Shown here piece by piece: positions 43,234 to 52,532 of a stretch of DNA of 64,000 nt; position 1 is the first letter of the stretch; each line of letters starts with the position of its first letter. Origin of the DNA: Chachezhania antarctica (GTDB taxonomy: Bacteria; Pseudomonadota; Alphaproteobacteria; Rhodobacterales; Rhodobacteraceae); the NCBI RefSeq assembly GCF_003646465.1, contig NZ_QZEX01000014.1:13677-77676 (forward strand), given 5' to 3'. A model generated the notes under the pieces. It did no database searches and was not told the origin of the DNA. It was given only the letters and a program-made list of their open reading frames with translations. A program made the position numbers and the translations under genes.

Positions 43234-44565
43234 CTATTCCCGCGGGGCGTCCCGGGTAAGGAGGTCGTCGCTCTCAAGACGCTCGGCTGCCACTAGAGGT
43301 ATCAGCGCCTTTTCTTCGGACTGGCGCGAAAGCCCTTCGCTAGGGCCGACTGGCGACGTGGCGGCCGGCGTCATCCGTTTCGGCGTTCGCACAGGGATGT
43401 CAGGGATGGCGCCGGTTCCCTCCAGGCGGATACGATAGGTCGTATCGGGGATGGCGACGCCGGCATCTTCGATGGCGGCCTTCACCAGGCGGATGGCATC
43501 GCTGCGGGCCGTGGCGAAGCCCGTCTCGTTCTGATCGATCCAGCCGGTCACGCGCAGGATCGCGCCGGACTCGGTGATGTTTTCGATCCAGACCAGTTCC
43601 TCGGGGTCGTCCAGCACAAAGGGCTGAGCTTTCAGGGCGGCCTGAGCCAGGATCCGTGTCGCCTCGAGGTCAGCATCGGGATCGATGCCGATGTCGAACA
43701 TGAACCGCCGGGCCGGGTTCTGGGAAAAGTTCACGATCCGGCCCTTGAAGACCGCCGAGTTCGGGATACGCACATGATTTCCGTCCAGCGACAGCAGGAT
43801 TGTCGCGCGCGAGGTCAGCCGGATCACACGGCCCACGTCGCCTTCGATCTCGACAAGATCGTTTGGCCGGAAGGGCTGGCGTAGACTGAGCATGATGGAG
43901 GCCACGAAGTTCTCGACCGTATCGCGGACCGCAAAACCGATCGCCAGCCCCACGATCCCGGCCGCACCAAGGATGGTCCCCAGAAGCGCGGCTGCACCCA
44001 GGAGATCGAGGGCGACCACGATCCCGACGATGCCGGAAGCGACACGGAAGGCCTGACGGTAGATACCGGCGATGAAGGCATTCGGCGCAATGCGATCCCA
44101 GAAACGTTGCCGCGCCATCACTACTCCGACGGCAACGATCATCGCGAAGGCGGCTGCGGCGAGGATGAAAAGGGGCAAGCGGGCGATGAACTGATCGAAG
44201 CGCCCACGGAAGCGCTTGAACGCCGGGTCGATTTGCTGGGAGATGTCGTCCGACGCGGCAAGGGCATTGTTCACGGCGACAACGCCTTCCAGACGCCCGG
44301 ATATCCCTTCCACCTTCTGACTGACGCCCGGATCCGCAATGTCGCCTATGAGCGTGACCACGCCGGCCTCCACGGATACGGTTATCTCGTCGTGATCGAG
44401 CGCACTGATGATGGCGCGCAGACGTTCGGCAATGGCTTGGTCCGAGGGGGCGCCTTCGATCGCCAGAACGGGTGGCAGGTCACGTCCCGGGTCATTCTCC
44501 TGCGCGGAAGCCGGCCCAGCCGCGGCAACGAAAAGACAGATCAGACAGACAAGAAATCGCTTCAT
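43234..44565 (-). CDS. MscS-family mechanosensitive channel with BON domain
   Basis: 443 residues from ATG 44565. A signal peptide (MKRFLVCLICLFVAAAGPASA) leads to a periplasmic BON domain (about 38-110; AGVVTLIGDIADPGVSQKVEGI). Helices follow at about 130-150 and 170-195. The pore helix with GAAGIVGLAIGFAVRDTVENFVASIML is diagnostic of MscS. The C-terminal cytoplasmic cage ends near residue 390, then a disordered tail. MscS channels release solutes during hypo-osmotic shock; the BON domain may bind lipid or sense the envelope. Encoded alone. Confidence 0.9.
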   Translation of the reverse strand: MKRFLVCLICLFVAAAGPASAQENDPGRDLPPVLAIEGAPSDQAIAERLRAIISALDHDEITVSVEAGVVTLIGDIADPGVSQKVEGISGRLEGVVAVNNALAASDDISQQIDPAFKRFRGRFDQFIARLPLFILAAAAFAMIVAVGVVMARQRFWDRIAPNAFIAGIYRQAFRVASGIVGIVVALDLLGAAALLGTILGAAGIVGLAIGFAVRDTVENFVASIMLSLRQPFRPNDLVEIEGDVGRVIRLTSRATILLSLDGNHVRIPNSAVFKGRIVNFSQNPARRFMFDIGIDPDADLEATRILAQAALKAQPFVLDDPEELVWIENITESGAILRVTGWIDQNETGFATARSDAIRLVKAAIEDAGVAIPDTTYRIRLEGTGAIPDIPVRTPKRMTPAATSPVGPSEGLSRQSEEKALIPLVAAERLESDDLLTRDAPRE

Positions 44566-45129
44566 GAGACTACCATTATCGAAGATGTACAGGGTCATCC
44601 ATACACACCTGCGCCCGACCGCCCTAGAGAGCAAATTTTGATTGCGTGGAGGCGAGAGTCCCTGAGCTCGGAGGCCTCGAGACGTCCGCAGCGGACGGTG
44701 CGAATCCTGGAACTGGAAAGACATCAATCGCGGTGGGTCGGATCGTCGAGCTACCCCCGAATTCGGACACAGAACCTCGGCCTGATGCGGCGGATCGACG
44801 AGCAGTTCCTGGAGACCCCGTTCCTAGGCCTCCGCCATATGACCTGGCACCTGCGCAATAACGGGCATCTCGCGAACAAGAAAAGGATACGCTGGCTTAT
44901 GCGCCTCATAGGGCTGGCGCCAATTACCAAAAACCCAACCCGAATACCAAGATCCAACCTGCAGGCTCTCGTTATGAATGAGGGACCGCAGGGGGCAGGT
45001 CAGCATGTTTGCTGCCCTGAAGTCGAGCTGCCTCGCGAGAATCTCGACAACTCCATGCTCGTTACGACCGCGATAAAGCTTCGGAACGCGATGTATGCCC
45101 AGTTCCGGAAGTACCCATGCGGCGACGGC
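44566..45129. other. Gene-free gap holding an IS3 scar
   Basis: Between the mechanosensitive channel and the end of the chemotaxis operon there is no intact gene. The middle is the IS3 OrfB relic; I see nothing supportable in the flanks. Confidence 0.5.
44776..44958 (+). mobile_element. IS3-family OrfB relic
   Basis: The plus strand reads LMRRIDEQFLETPFLGLRHM, then TWHLRNNGHLANKKRIRWLMRL and IGLAPI. This is the conserved N-terminal DNA-binding part of IS3-family OrfB. The DDE catalytic core that should follow is missing. The gap lies immediately downstream of the chemotaxis operon. Confidence 0.75.
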
Positions 45130-46752
45130 TCAGGAAATGCCTTTCTCGCCGACAAGATTCACGCACCGGCGCAGTACCGCATCTACGTCGAGGATCATGA
45201 TGCTGATTTCCGGTGAGGGATTGATACAGCCGCAGATATCGTCGGCAACCTTCTTCGATTTGTTCTGGTGGCTCAGCGCGGGCATTGCGCCAAACTGACT
45301 TTTCGTGGTGTTCACGATTTCATCGACGGAGTCGACCACCAGACCGTATTTGTTGCCATCCTGTTTGAAAATCAGAACCCGCTCGCCATGATGTTCGGTG
45401 ACGGGCAGGCCATAGAGTTTGCGCGGATCAATGAGGCTGATCAATTCGCCGCGCAGATTGACGACGCCATCGACGAAATCGTTTGCAAATGGTGGCTTCA
45501 AAAGGGATTTCGGATATTCGATCACTTCGCTGACATTCGCCGTATCCATGGCAAAGCGCATGTCCACAGTGAAGACAATGTATGTCTGTCGCGCATTCGC
45601 CAGGCGGGTCCTGGTTTGGGTCTTTGCGGCTTCCTCGGAGGGGTGAATCTCGTTGCATCGCAGGGCTGTACCGACGAGCAAGGGGTCCCGCTTCAAGGCT
45701 TCATGGTCGAGCAACATGATGATCGCGTTGTCTGTGCCGAGGAGACACCCCCTGACGATGTCCTCACGCGGCAGGGCGAGCTTAGTGAATTGGAGGACCT
45801 CGTCCTCGAAACAGTTGACGATGCTGTCGATGGAATAGACCAGCAGTCCGATCTGACCGCCTTCCGTTTCGACAATCAGCAACTTTCGCTTCGGCGAGAC
45901 GCTCTTGCTTTTTTTGAGCAGGGCGGTGTCTCCCATGAAGTTCCGGAAGTCGGCCACCGGGATGATCCGGCCGCGAAGGTTTGCAATGCCGATGAAGCAA
46001 TCATGGACGAGGAGCGAGTCCGTGATTTGGGGAGCGTCCATCACTTCGACCACGTGGCGCAGGTCGATGGCGCAGGTCGTATGCCCGAATTGAAACGAGA
46101 GGCAGTTGAAACGAGGGCCGCGAGACTTGGCGGATAACCCGGCACCGTCGCTCGCAAGGTTATCGCTGCGAGGCACCCGCTTGAGATTCAGGAGTTCGCA
46201 CGGATCAAGGATCTGGACGATGCGCTTGCCGTCGTCGAGTTTGAGCAGCCCTTGCACGGCCACGTCCTTGGGTTGGCCCTGCTTCGCGCGAAAATCGACG
46301 CGTGTCACACCTTGGGCGTTCAGCACCTCGCCCGTGCGGTCGACCATGATGCCAATGCACAGCTCTCCGTCCTCGACGATCGCCACCTTGCGGTCCATCG
46401 CGTCGTTGTCCGGAAACTCGAGCAGCAGACGCAGATCGACAACCGGAATGATCCGGCCCCGCAAGTTGAACAGGCCCAGCATGAAAGCCGGAGAGAGCGG
46501 TACCGCCGAGATCGTCGCGGGCTCGTTGACGACTTCCTTGATCACGCCAGCGTGGAGCGCGAATTCGGTATTGCCCAGCCAGAAGGAACCGTAGATCGCC
46601 GGAGCCTTCGACGCGTCCGGTGTGCTCGGCGTCAGGTCTTTGGCGCCGGCCACGGGAGGCAGCGCTCCATCTATGGGATTTGGGGCTATTTGCGCCGAAG
46701 GGGCGCCGACATCGCGTGCATCGGCAGGCTTCAGCGTTGTCTCGGTGGTCAT
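45130..46752 (-). CDS. Triple CheW-domain chemotaxis coupling protein
   Basis: 540 residues, three times the normal CheW length. After a Pro/Ala-rich N-terminus, three CheW domains (about 52-190, 213-352, 388-530) each keep the receptor/kinase-binding motif: NLRGRIIPVVDLR (96-108), NLRGRIIPVADFR (258-270) and NLRGELISLIDPR (432-444). CheW links chemoreceptors to the kinase CheA in cytoplasmic arrays. A tandem copy could scaffold several receptor or kinase contacts at once. It is last in the operon and overlaps cheD by 4 bases. Confidence 0.9.
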   Translation of the reverse strand: MTTETTLKPADARDVGAPSAQIAPNPIDGALPPVAGAKDLTPSTPDASKAPAIYGSFWLGNTEFALHAGVIKEVVNEPATISAVPLSPAFMLGLFNLRGRIIPVVDLRLLLEFPDNDAMDRKVAIVEDGELCIGIMVDRTGEVLNAQGVTRVDFRAKQGQPKDVAVQGLLKLDDGKRIVQILDPCELLNLKRVPRSDNLASDGAGLSAKSRGPRFNCLSFQFGHTTCAIDLRHVVEVMDAPQITDSLLVHDCFIGIANLRGRIIPVADFRNFMGDTALLKKSKSVSPKRKLLIVETEGGQIGLLVYSIDSIVNCFEDEVLQFTKLALPREDIVRGCLLGTDNAIIMLLDHEALKRDPLLVGTALRCNEIHPSEEAAKTQTRTRLANARQTYIVFTVDMRFAMDTANVSEVIEYPKSLLKPPFANDFVDGVVNLRGELISLIDPRKLYGLPVTEHHGERVLIFKQDGNKYGLVVDSVDEIVNTTKSQFGAMPALSHQNKSKKVADDICGCINPSPEISIMILDVDAVLRRCVNLVGEKGIS

Positions 46753-47234
46753 GTCGTGCCTCCCACGCGTGGAATTTCCGCGACCTGAAATTCACCGGTC
46801 GCGCAGTCGATGGTCACCTGGCGGCCAAGTACGCCACCGGTTTCGACGTGGATGTTGCGCACGCCCAGTTTGCGCACCGCCGAATAGGCGCTTCCGGAAT
46901 TGATCGTCCCGACCAGACGTTTGGGGTCGGTGTCAGGCGGCATCGTCATGTTGGCGCCGCCCACGACGATGGCCTTGATGCTTCGGTAATCCTTCGGCCC
47001 AAGCTCCATCAGCGAAACGAGCGAGCGCACTGCCTGATCCACATGGCGTCCGCCGATCTGGTCCGTGACCTGTCCGGAATCGGACAGAAGGCAATGCGCC
47101 AGCCCGAAGATATCGCGGGCAGGATAGAGCAGTCCCAACCCTATGCAGGAGCCAAGAATGGCCGTCAGAAGCTGGCCCGACCGGCCGGTTTTGACTTGCC
47201 CGATCTGGACGTGGATCTTTTCCGTTGTCGTCAT
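46749..47234 (-). CDS. cheD: Chemoreceptor glutamine deamidase
   Basis: 161 residues. ILGSCIGLGLLYP (Cys about 29) and LAHCLLS (His about 47) supply the Cys-His pair of CheD; VVGGANM is also conserved. The enzyme deamidates glutamines on receptors to adjust their signalling. It overlaps both cheR and the triple-CheW gene by four bases, so the three are coupled. Confidence 0.93.
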   Translation of the reverse strand: MTTTEKIHVQIGQVKTGRSGQLLTAILGSCIGLGLLYPARDIFGLAHCLLSDSGQVTDQIGGRHVDQAVRSLVSLMELGPKDYRSIKAIVVGGANMTMPPDTDPKRLVGTINSGSAYSAVRKLGVRNIHVETGGVLGRQVTIDCATGEFQVAEIPRVGGTT

Positions 47235-48076
47235 GCCAGGGCTTCACCCAAGCGCCGCGTTGGCCGGTAGATGATCGGCTCAATCTGCTCGAAATCGGTG
47301 GCCATGTGTTTCAGCGACTCGCTTTCCCCTATGAAGAGAACGCCTTCGGGATGCAGAACCGAGCGCACATTGCGCAGGATCTGTTGCTGATCCTCTGCCT
47401 TGAAGTAGATCAGCACGTTTCTGAGGAAGATGACGTCGAACGGCGCCGTGCTGGTCAGGGCCTTCAGCAGGTTGTGCTGCTGGAACCGGATGCGCGACGA
47501 GATCTGCGGGGCCACCGACCAACCCATTTCATCGGAACCGGTCATTTGGCGCGTGAAGATCTCCGGGTTTTCCTTCCGGAAACGGGCAATGGGTCGCCCT
47601 TTGTATATTCCCGCCGTCGCGACATCGATAACGCGAGAGGAGATGTCGGTCCCCAGGATCGAATAGTCGAAGCCGCCGGCGCGCTGTCTGACCTCTTCCA
47701 GGAAGACGCCGGCCGTGTGGGCCTCTTCGCCTGTGGAGGCCGCAGCGGACCACACGCGTATCGCGCGCTTCCTTTCTTTTGCGATGAAACCCGAAACGAA
47801 CACGTCGTTGAAGTAACTCCAGACCCTCGGGGTCCGGTAGAAGTAGGTTTCGTTCGTCGTGACGCAGTTCGTCAGCTGCTGTTTTTCGGCCGGGTCCTGA
47901 TCGACACGCGCAAGATATTCCTTGTAGCTGGACAGCCCAAGCTCCCGCATCCGGGGCCGGAGGCGTGAGACGAGCAGCGATCGCCGCGCGTCTCCGATGC
48001 TGATGCCGGTTTGGGCATAGACGACGGCGCGCAGTTTCGCGAATTCACCGTCGCTCATCATTTTCGAGAGATCCAT
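47231..48076 (-). CDS. cheR: Chemoreceptor methyltransferase
   Basis: 281 residues. An N-terminal helical domain (about 1-85; TNCVTTNETYFYR at its end) and a SAM-binding domain with VWSAAASTGEEAHTAGV, GTDISSRVIDVATAGIY and FLRNVLIYF match CheR. It methylates receptor glutamates using S-adenosylmethionine. It lies 39 bp after the receptor gene. The CheB esterase that opposes it is not in the window. Confidence 0.93.
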   Translation of the reverse strand: MDLSKMMSDGEFAKLRAVVYAQTGISIGDARRSLLVSRLRPRMRELGLSSYKEYLARVDQDPAEKQQLTNCVTTNETYFYRTPRVWSYFNDVFVSGFIAKERKRAIRVWSAAASTGEEAHTAGVFLEEVRQRAGGFDYSILGTDISSRVIDVATAGIYKGRPIARFRKENPEIFTRQMTGSDEMGWSVAPQISSRIRFQQHNLLKALTSTAPFDVIFLRNVLIYFKAEDQQQILRNVRSVLHPEGVLFIGESESLKHMATDFEQIEPIIYRPTRRLGEALA

Positions 48077-48115
48077 GCCCTTACCCTTCGTCCCACGGTT
48101 TCCGAAAGTCAGCGA

Positions 48116-49651
48116 TCACGTGTCCAACTTGGCGATTTCGTCGGTCAGGCCCTGGGCACCGCTCTTCAGTTCCTCGGTAGCGTTGGCGATCGAGTCGGAC
48201 GCGACGACTGCCTGTTCGGTGGCGTCGACAATGGCCATGATTGCCTCTGCCACATCGCGCGCTGCGGTTTGCTGCTCGTTCGCAGCGACGGAGATCTGAT
48301 TGATGGAGTCGGTCGTGTCCGAAATGCCGGCCAGGATCTTGGTGAACGCGGCACCCGCCTCACGCGAGACTTCGCTGCCTTGCGTGACACGCTTGACCGT
48401 CTCGTTGATCAGCTTGCTGATCTCCTTCGTGGCCTGCGACGACCGCTCGGCCAGTTTTCGCACCTCGTCGGCGACAACCGAGAACCCGAGACCATGCTCG
48501 CCGGCCCTTGCCGCCTCAATTGCTGCGTTGAAGGCAAGCAGGTTGGTCTGTCCGGCGATTTCACTGATAACTTTGACGATTTCGCTGATCTCTTCCGAAG
48601 ACGCGTTGATCAGGTCCATCGCTTCGATCGAACGGTCGATCGCCTTGGCGCCAAGATCGGCCTCTTCCTTCGTGCGCTTGGCGATTTCATCCGACATCCC
48701 ACTGTTCTGGGCGATGGAATCGATCGACGCGCTCAGTTCCTCGACGGACGCGTTGATCTCTTCGGTGGTGCAGCCCAGCGACTGCGCGCCGTCCGCCACG
48801 TTCTTCGCCTGCTCCGCGATGCTTGCGGATTTCGCTACGAAATCTTCGGCAATCTGGGAAACATTCTGCTCGACAGCCTTCTGGGCCGAGATGTCGGTGG
48901 CGAACTTGACGACCTTGAAGGGCCTGCCCTTGGCGTCGAGGATGGGATTGTAGGAAGCGCTGATCCACACTTCCTTGCCGTTCTTGCCGAAACGCTTGTA
49001 CTGCGCCGACGCGAACTCCCCGTTCGCCAGGTCGGTCCAGAACTGCTTGTACTCCTTGCCTTGCACGTAGGCCGGGTCACAGAAAATCCGGTGGTGCTGG
49101 CCGCGAATCTCATCCAGAGTGTAACCGGTGACGGTCAGGAAATTATCGTTCGCCGTCAGGATCGTGCCATCGAGGTCGAATTCGATCACGGCCTGCGCGC
49201 GGCTGATCGCTTCGATCTTGCCATCCTGCTCGGCGGTACGGGTCTTCTCCTTCGTGATGTCGGTGGCGAACTTGACGACCTTGAAGGCCTTGCCCTCTTC
49301 GTCGAGGATCGGATTGTAGGACGCGTTCAGCCAGATTTCCTTTCCGCCCTTTCCAAAGCGCTGGAACTCGCCGGTCACGAACTGGCCCATTGCGAGCTGC
49401 ATCCAGAAATCCTGATAATCGGACGACTTGACCAGCTCCGGATCGCAGAACATCTTGTGATGCTTGCCTTTGATGTCGCCCAGGTCGTAGCCGACCGCGT
49501 TCAGAAAGTTTTCGTTCGCCGTCAGGATCGTCCCGTCCGGTTCGAATTCGATAACGGCCTGAACACGGTTGATCGCGTCGATCATACCTGTCGCGTCGAT
49601 GTCGTCGACGGAACCCTCGATCGACGATACTGCATTTGTTTTGGCACTCAT
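48116..49651 (-). CDS. Soluble double-PAS methyl-accepting chemotaxis protein
   Basis: 511 residues, no membrane helix. Two PAS domains at about 24-145 and 146-267 are near copies of one another ([23 protein letters not shown], then [23 protein letters not shown]). A four-helix signalling domain follows, with the hairpin tip [38 protein letters not shown] pairs often bind haem or flavin and sense redox or O2; the ligand is not evident. There is no C-terminal CheR-tethering pentapeptide. First gene of the MCP-cheR-cheD-cheW operon. Confidence 0.9.
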   Translation of the reverse strand: MSAKTNAVSSIEGSVDDIDATGMIDAINRVQAVIEFEPDGTILTANENFLNAVGYDLGDIKGKHHKMFCDPELVKSSDYQDFWMQLAMGQFVTGEFQRFGKGGKEIWLNASYNPILDEEGKAFKVVKFATDITKEKTRTAEQDGKIEAISRAQAVIEFDLDGTILTANDNFLTVTGYTLDEIRGQHHRIFCDPAYVQGKEYKQFWTDLANGEFASAQYKRFGKNGKEVWISASYNPILDAKGRPFKVVKFATDISAQKAVEQNVSQIAEDFVAKSASIAEQAKNVADGAQSLGCTTEEINASVEELSASIDSIAQNSGMSDEIAKRTKEEADLGAKAIDRSIEAMDLINASSEEISEIVKVISEIAGQTNLLAFNAAIEAARAGEHGLGFSVVADEVRKLAERSSQATKEISKLINETVKRVTQGSEVSREAGAAFTKILAGISDTTDSINQISVAANEQQTAARDVAEAIMAIVDATEQAVVASDSIANATEELKSGAQGLTDEIAKLDT

Positions 49652-49882
49652 GGCCCCGCCCCACTTTGAAAGTCACTCGGCGGCAACCTATGCGCCGACT
49701 ACTAAGGGCTGATTACCGGATGACCGAACGCGCAAGGATAATGACTTCAATTTATGCAAGATCGAACAGACCGGACACCTGCCGCATATCGGGCACAGGT
49801 GGCCTGCCCCCTGAAAAGTGGTCTTCCCCGAAGCAGGCTTTCGAGCCAGACGGAGGATCAAGGAATGCCCGAGAAAGGACAG

Positions 49883-50764
49883 TTAGGTCCTTGCCTGCCG
49901 AGCTTTCAGGAACGCGCCGATCACTTCCTGCACGCCCTGAGGCAACGGCCGACGGTAACGCCCGATAAAGAGTGAACGCATCGGCGCAGGCTGCAGCCTG
50001 CGGTAGCTGCCGAAGCCCGCCTCGGCCTCGTGCCGCGCGATGGACAGCGGCCAGACCGTCCCGTGGCCGGTCTTCGCGACAATGCGCCGTGTCGCGGCGA
50101 TGGAGTCGATCTGCATCTGGCAGGCGATGGATACCCCGTAGTCCCGCGCAAAGGACTCCGTCAGTTGCAGAAAGCCGGTCGACAGTACCAGCGGCACCTC
50201 GGCCAGCGCCGCCAGCGGCAGAGGCGCCTGATCCTGCAGCAGCGGGTTGTCGCTGCGGCCGAAATAAACCATCGGCTCCCGCTCGATCAGCTGGAACTGC
50301 AGCGTGTCGGTGTGCTTCTCCTGGAGCGAGATGATCAGGTCGACGCTACCGTCAAGAAGCAGGTCCGGCAGGTAGCGGCTCAGCCCTTCGGTCATCTCGA
50401 CATCAGACTCGGGCAGCGCCTCTGACAGCATCTCGAACAGTTGCACGCCATGATCCTCGGCGCAGGTCGGCGGCACGCCGATCCGGATACGTTCCCTGGG
50501 GCGGTCACGTTGCGCCGCCAGATCGGCGGCCAACTTGTCGAAATCGTCTATGAGCCCGCGGGCCCGGTCGTAGAGCATCTGTCCCTCGCGGGTCAGAACG
50601 GCGCCGCGCGCGCTGCGGCGCAGGAAGGACAGCCCGAACTCCTGCTCCAGCGCCTGAATCTGGCGCGAAATGGCCGGCTGCGCGACATGCATCACTTCGG
50701 CCGCGCGCGAAAAGGATCCGGTATCGGCCACGGTCAGGAAGTATCGAAGTGCGCGCATTTCCAT
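49883..50764 (-). CDS. LysR-family regulator divergent from the Tct operon
   Basis: 293 residues from ATG 50764. The helix-turn-helix lies at residues about 5-63: YFLTVADTGSFSRAAEVMHVAQPAISRQIQALE. The effector domain follows from about 92. It resembles NAC/CbbR-like LysR proteins in layout. It is divergent from tctC with 277 bp between them, the classical arrangement for a LysR controlling its neighbour, probably in response to the transported substrate. Confidence 0.88.
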   Translation of the reverse strand: MEMRALRYFLTVADTGSFSRAAEVMHVAQPAISRQIQALEQEFGLSFLRRSARGAVLTREGQMLYDRARGLIDDFDKLAADLAAQRDRPRERIRIGVPPTCAEDHGVQLFEMLSEALPESDVEMTEGLSRYLPDLLLDGSVDLIISLQEKHTDTLQFQLIEREPMVYFGRSDNPLLQDQAPLPLAALAEVPLVLSTGFLQLTESFARDYGVSIACQMQIDSIAATRRIVAKTGHGTVWPLSIARHEAEAGFGSYRRLQPAPMRSLFIGRYRRPLPQGVQEVIGAFLKARQART

Positions 50765-50881
50765 CGGGAGAACTCTTTCCGCCCAGGGTTTGGGCATGGC
50801 TGGAGGCTGCGCGGCGCCCTCGTCGACTGCCCCGCGAGTGATGTGCGTGCCCCACGGGCCGGCGATCCGCCCGTCCGTTCG

Positions 50882-50897
50882 CCTTATATGCAAGGCA
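50882..50897. promoter_or_regulatory. Candidate LysR-type operator
   Basis: GCCTT-N6-AAGGC is a perfect dyad, with A+T at its centre (TTATATGCAA), in the gap between the LysR gene and tctC. It is near the LysR start, where autoregulatory LysR sites usually lie. Confidence 0.4.
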
Positions 50898-51041
50898 AAC
50901 TGCGTCGTTCCAGCCCGCCGCACCGGCCCCTGTGAAGCCGGGCGCGATACGCGCGGGGCATAAAGACATGCCGAAACGATATTGGTCAATTGCGCGGCTC
51001 GCCGCCAGCGATCGAGGAACAACAACTCACAGGGACCTAGA

Positions 51042-52010
51042 ATGAACAAGCTTATCTCTTCCGGCCTCGCGCTGTCCTTGGCAGTGGCGGCAGCCCCTGC
51101 CCTGGCGCAGAATTTCCCATCGCAGCCGATCCAGATGAACGTCTGTTCACCGGCCGGCGGTGGCAACGATCAGAACGCTCAGGCCATCGCCCCCTTCGTG
51201 GAAAAGTACCTCGGCCAGCCGGCCATCGTGCAGTACAAACCTGGTGCCGGCGGCACACTGGCTGCGACCGAAGTGTCCGAGGCCGATCCCGACGGCTATA
51301 CCCTGCTGGTCTGCGACCCGGGCGGTACCGTCTTCGGGCCCATCGCCCAAAACCTCGATTTCGGGGCCGACAGTCTGGTGCCGATCGCGCAGCTGACCTT
51401 CGTGCCCTGGGTGCTGACCGCCGCCGGCGAGGCGCCCTGGGACAGTGCCCAAGCCTTTGTCGACGACGCGCTGGCCCGCCCGGGCGAGATCGACGCGGCC
51501 ATTGCCGACGTGGCCTCGGCCGACCATTACATGTGGCTGCTCTTTGCCCAGGACACCGGCATCGGCCCCAGCGGCCTGCGCTGGGTGCCTTATGGCGGCG
51601 GCGGGCCGAAAGTGCGCGCCATGCTGGCGGGCGAAAGCATGATCGACATGCTGTTGCCGTCTCTGGTCAAGGGCCCGATGGTCGAGGGCACGATGAAACC
51701 GCTAGCCGTCGCCGCCGGGGCACGTTCCGCTGCTATCCCCGATGTGCCGACCATGAAGGAACTGGGTATCGACGTCGTCGACGGCCTGGCGATCCACGTG
51801 TTCGCCCCCGCCGGCACGCCGGACGACATCATGGCCAAGCTGCGCGCCGGCTTCGCCGAGATCGCGACCGATCCCGATTATGTCGATGTCTATACCAAGA
51901 TGGGCCAGGACATTTCCGGCTTCATGGACGGGAACGCCTACCAGCCGGTCTGGGAGCAGACCTGGGCAGTCGCGCCGGATCTGCTGCGCGAAGCGGCCGG
52001 CGCCAAGTGA
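51042..52010 (+). CDS. tctC: Tripartite tricarboxylate transporter binding protein (Bug/TctC)
   Basis: 322 residues from ATG 51042 (AGGGA upstream). Signal peptide ends at APALAQ (residue ~23). FPSQPIQMNVCSPAGGGNDQNAQAIAPFV and VQYKPGAGGTLAATEVSEADPDGYTLLV are the Bug-family ligand loops. It is periplasmic and captures a carboxylate for the TctAB permease. The usual GGGxD is GGGND here. First gene of the five-gene plus-strand operon. Confidence 0.92.
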   Translation: MNKLISSGLALSLAVAAAPALAQNFPSQPIQMNVCSPAGGGNDQNAQAIAPFVEKYLGQPAIVQYKPGAGGTLAATEVSEADPDGYTLLVCDPGGTVFGPIAQNLDFGADSLVPIAQLTFVPWVLTAAGEAPWDSAQAFVDDALARPGEIDAAIADVASADHYMWLLFAQDTGIGPSGLRWVPYGGGGPKVRAMLAGESMIDMLLPSLVKGPMVEGTMKPLAVAAGARSAAIPDVPTMKELGIDVVDGLAIHVFAPAGTPDDIMAKLRAGFAEIATDPDYVDVYTKMGQDISGFMDGNAYQPVWEQTWAVAPDLLREAAGAK

Positions 52011-52528
52011 TGACACTTGGCGGACGCTCCCTTTCGCGTCTGCGCCTTGCGATGGCGGCCATTTCGGCCGCCATCTGCGCCGGCGCCGGCTGGCTTGCCC
52101 TGAACATCGACAGCTTCGTCAAGGGCTGGGCCTTTGCGATGCCCGGCACCACCGACAGTTCGCTGGCGCCGGCGACCTTTCCCCGGCTGATCCTGTGGCT
52201 GGTTGCCCTGCTGGCCGCCGCCAACCTCGTCTCCGCCATGCTGCACCCGGACGAAGACGAACCCGCGCAAACCGTCACTCCCGGTCAGACCGGCCCCATT
52301 ACCCTGTCGCGCGTGATCATCCTGGCGCTTTCCACGCTCGCCTACCTGGTTTTGCTGTCCCGGGCCGGATTCATACTGACCTCGATTGCCGCAATCGGCC
52401 TTGGGGCGCTGGCGACCGGTTATCGCCGCTGGGTCCCCCTTCTGGCGGTGGCGCTGCTGCTGCCGCCCGCCACCTGGTATGCCTTCCGCTACGGCATGAA
52501 GGTGATTCTTCCGCAGAGCGACTTCTGA
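52010..52528 (+). CDS. tctB: Tripartite tricarboxylate transporter small subunit
   Basis: 172 residues. The ATG at 52010 overlaps the tctC TGA. Four membrane helices (about 12-35, 61-78, 100-118 and 122-160). The TctB family is poorly conserved, but size, topology and position between tctC and tctA support the call. A GTG three bases upstream is a possible alternative start. Confidence 0.87.
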   Translation: MTLGGRSLSRLRLAMAAISAAICAGAGWLALNIDSFVKGWAFAMPGTTDSSLAPATFPRLILWLVALLAAANLVSAMLHPDEDEPAQTVTPGQTGPITLSRVIILALSTLAYLVLLSRAGFILTSIAAIGLGALATGYRRWVPLLAVALLLPPATWYAFRYGMKVILPQSDF

Positions 52529-52532
52529 CCCG

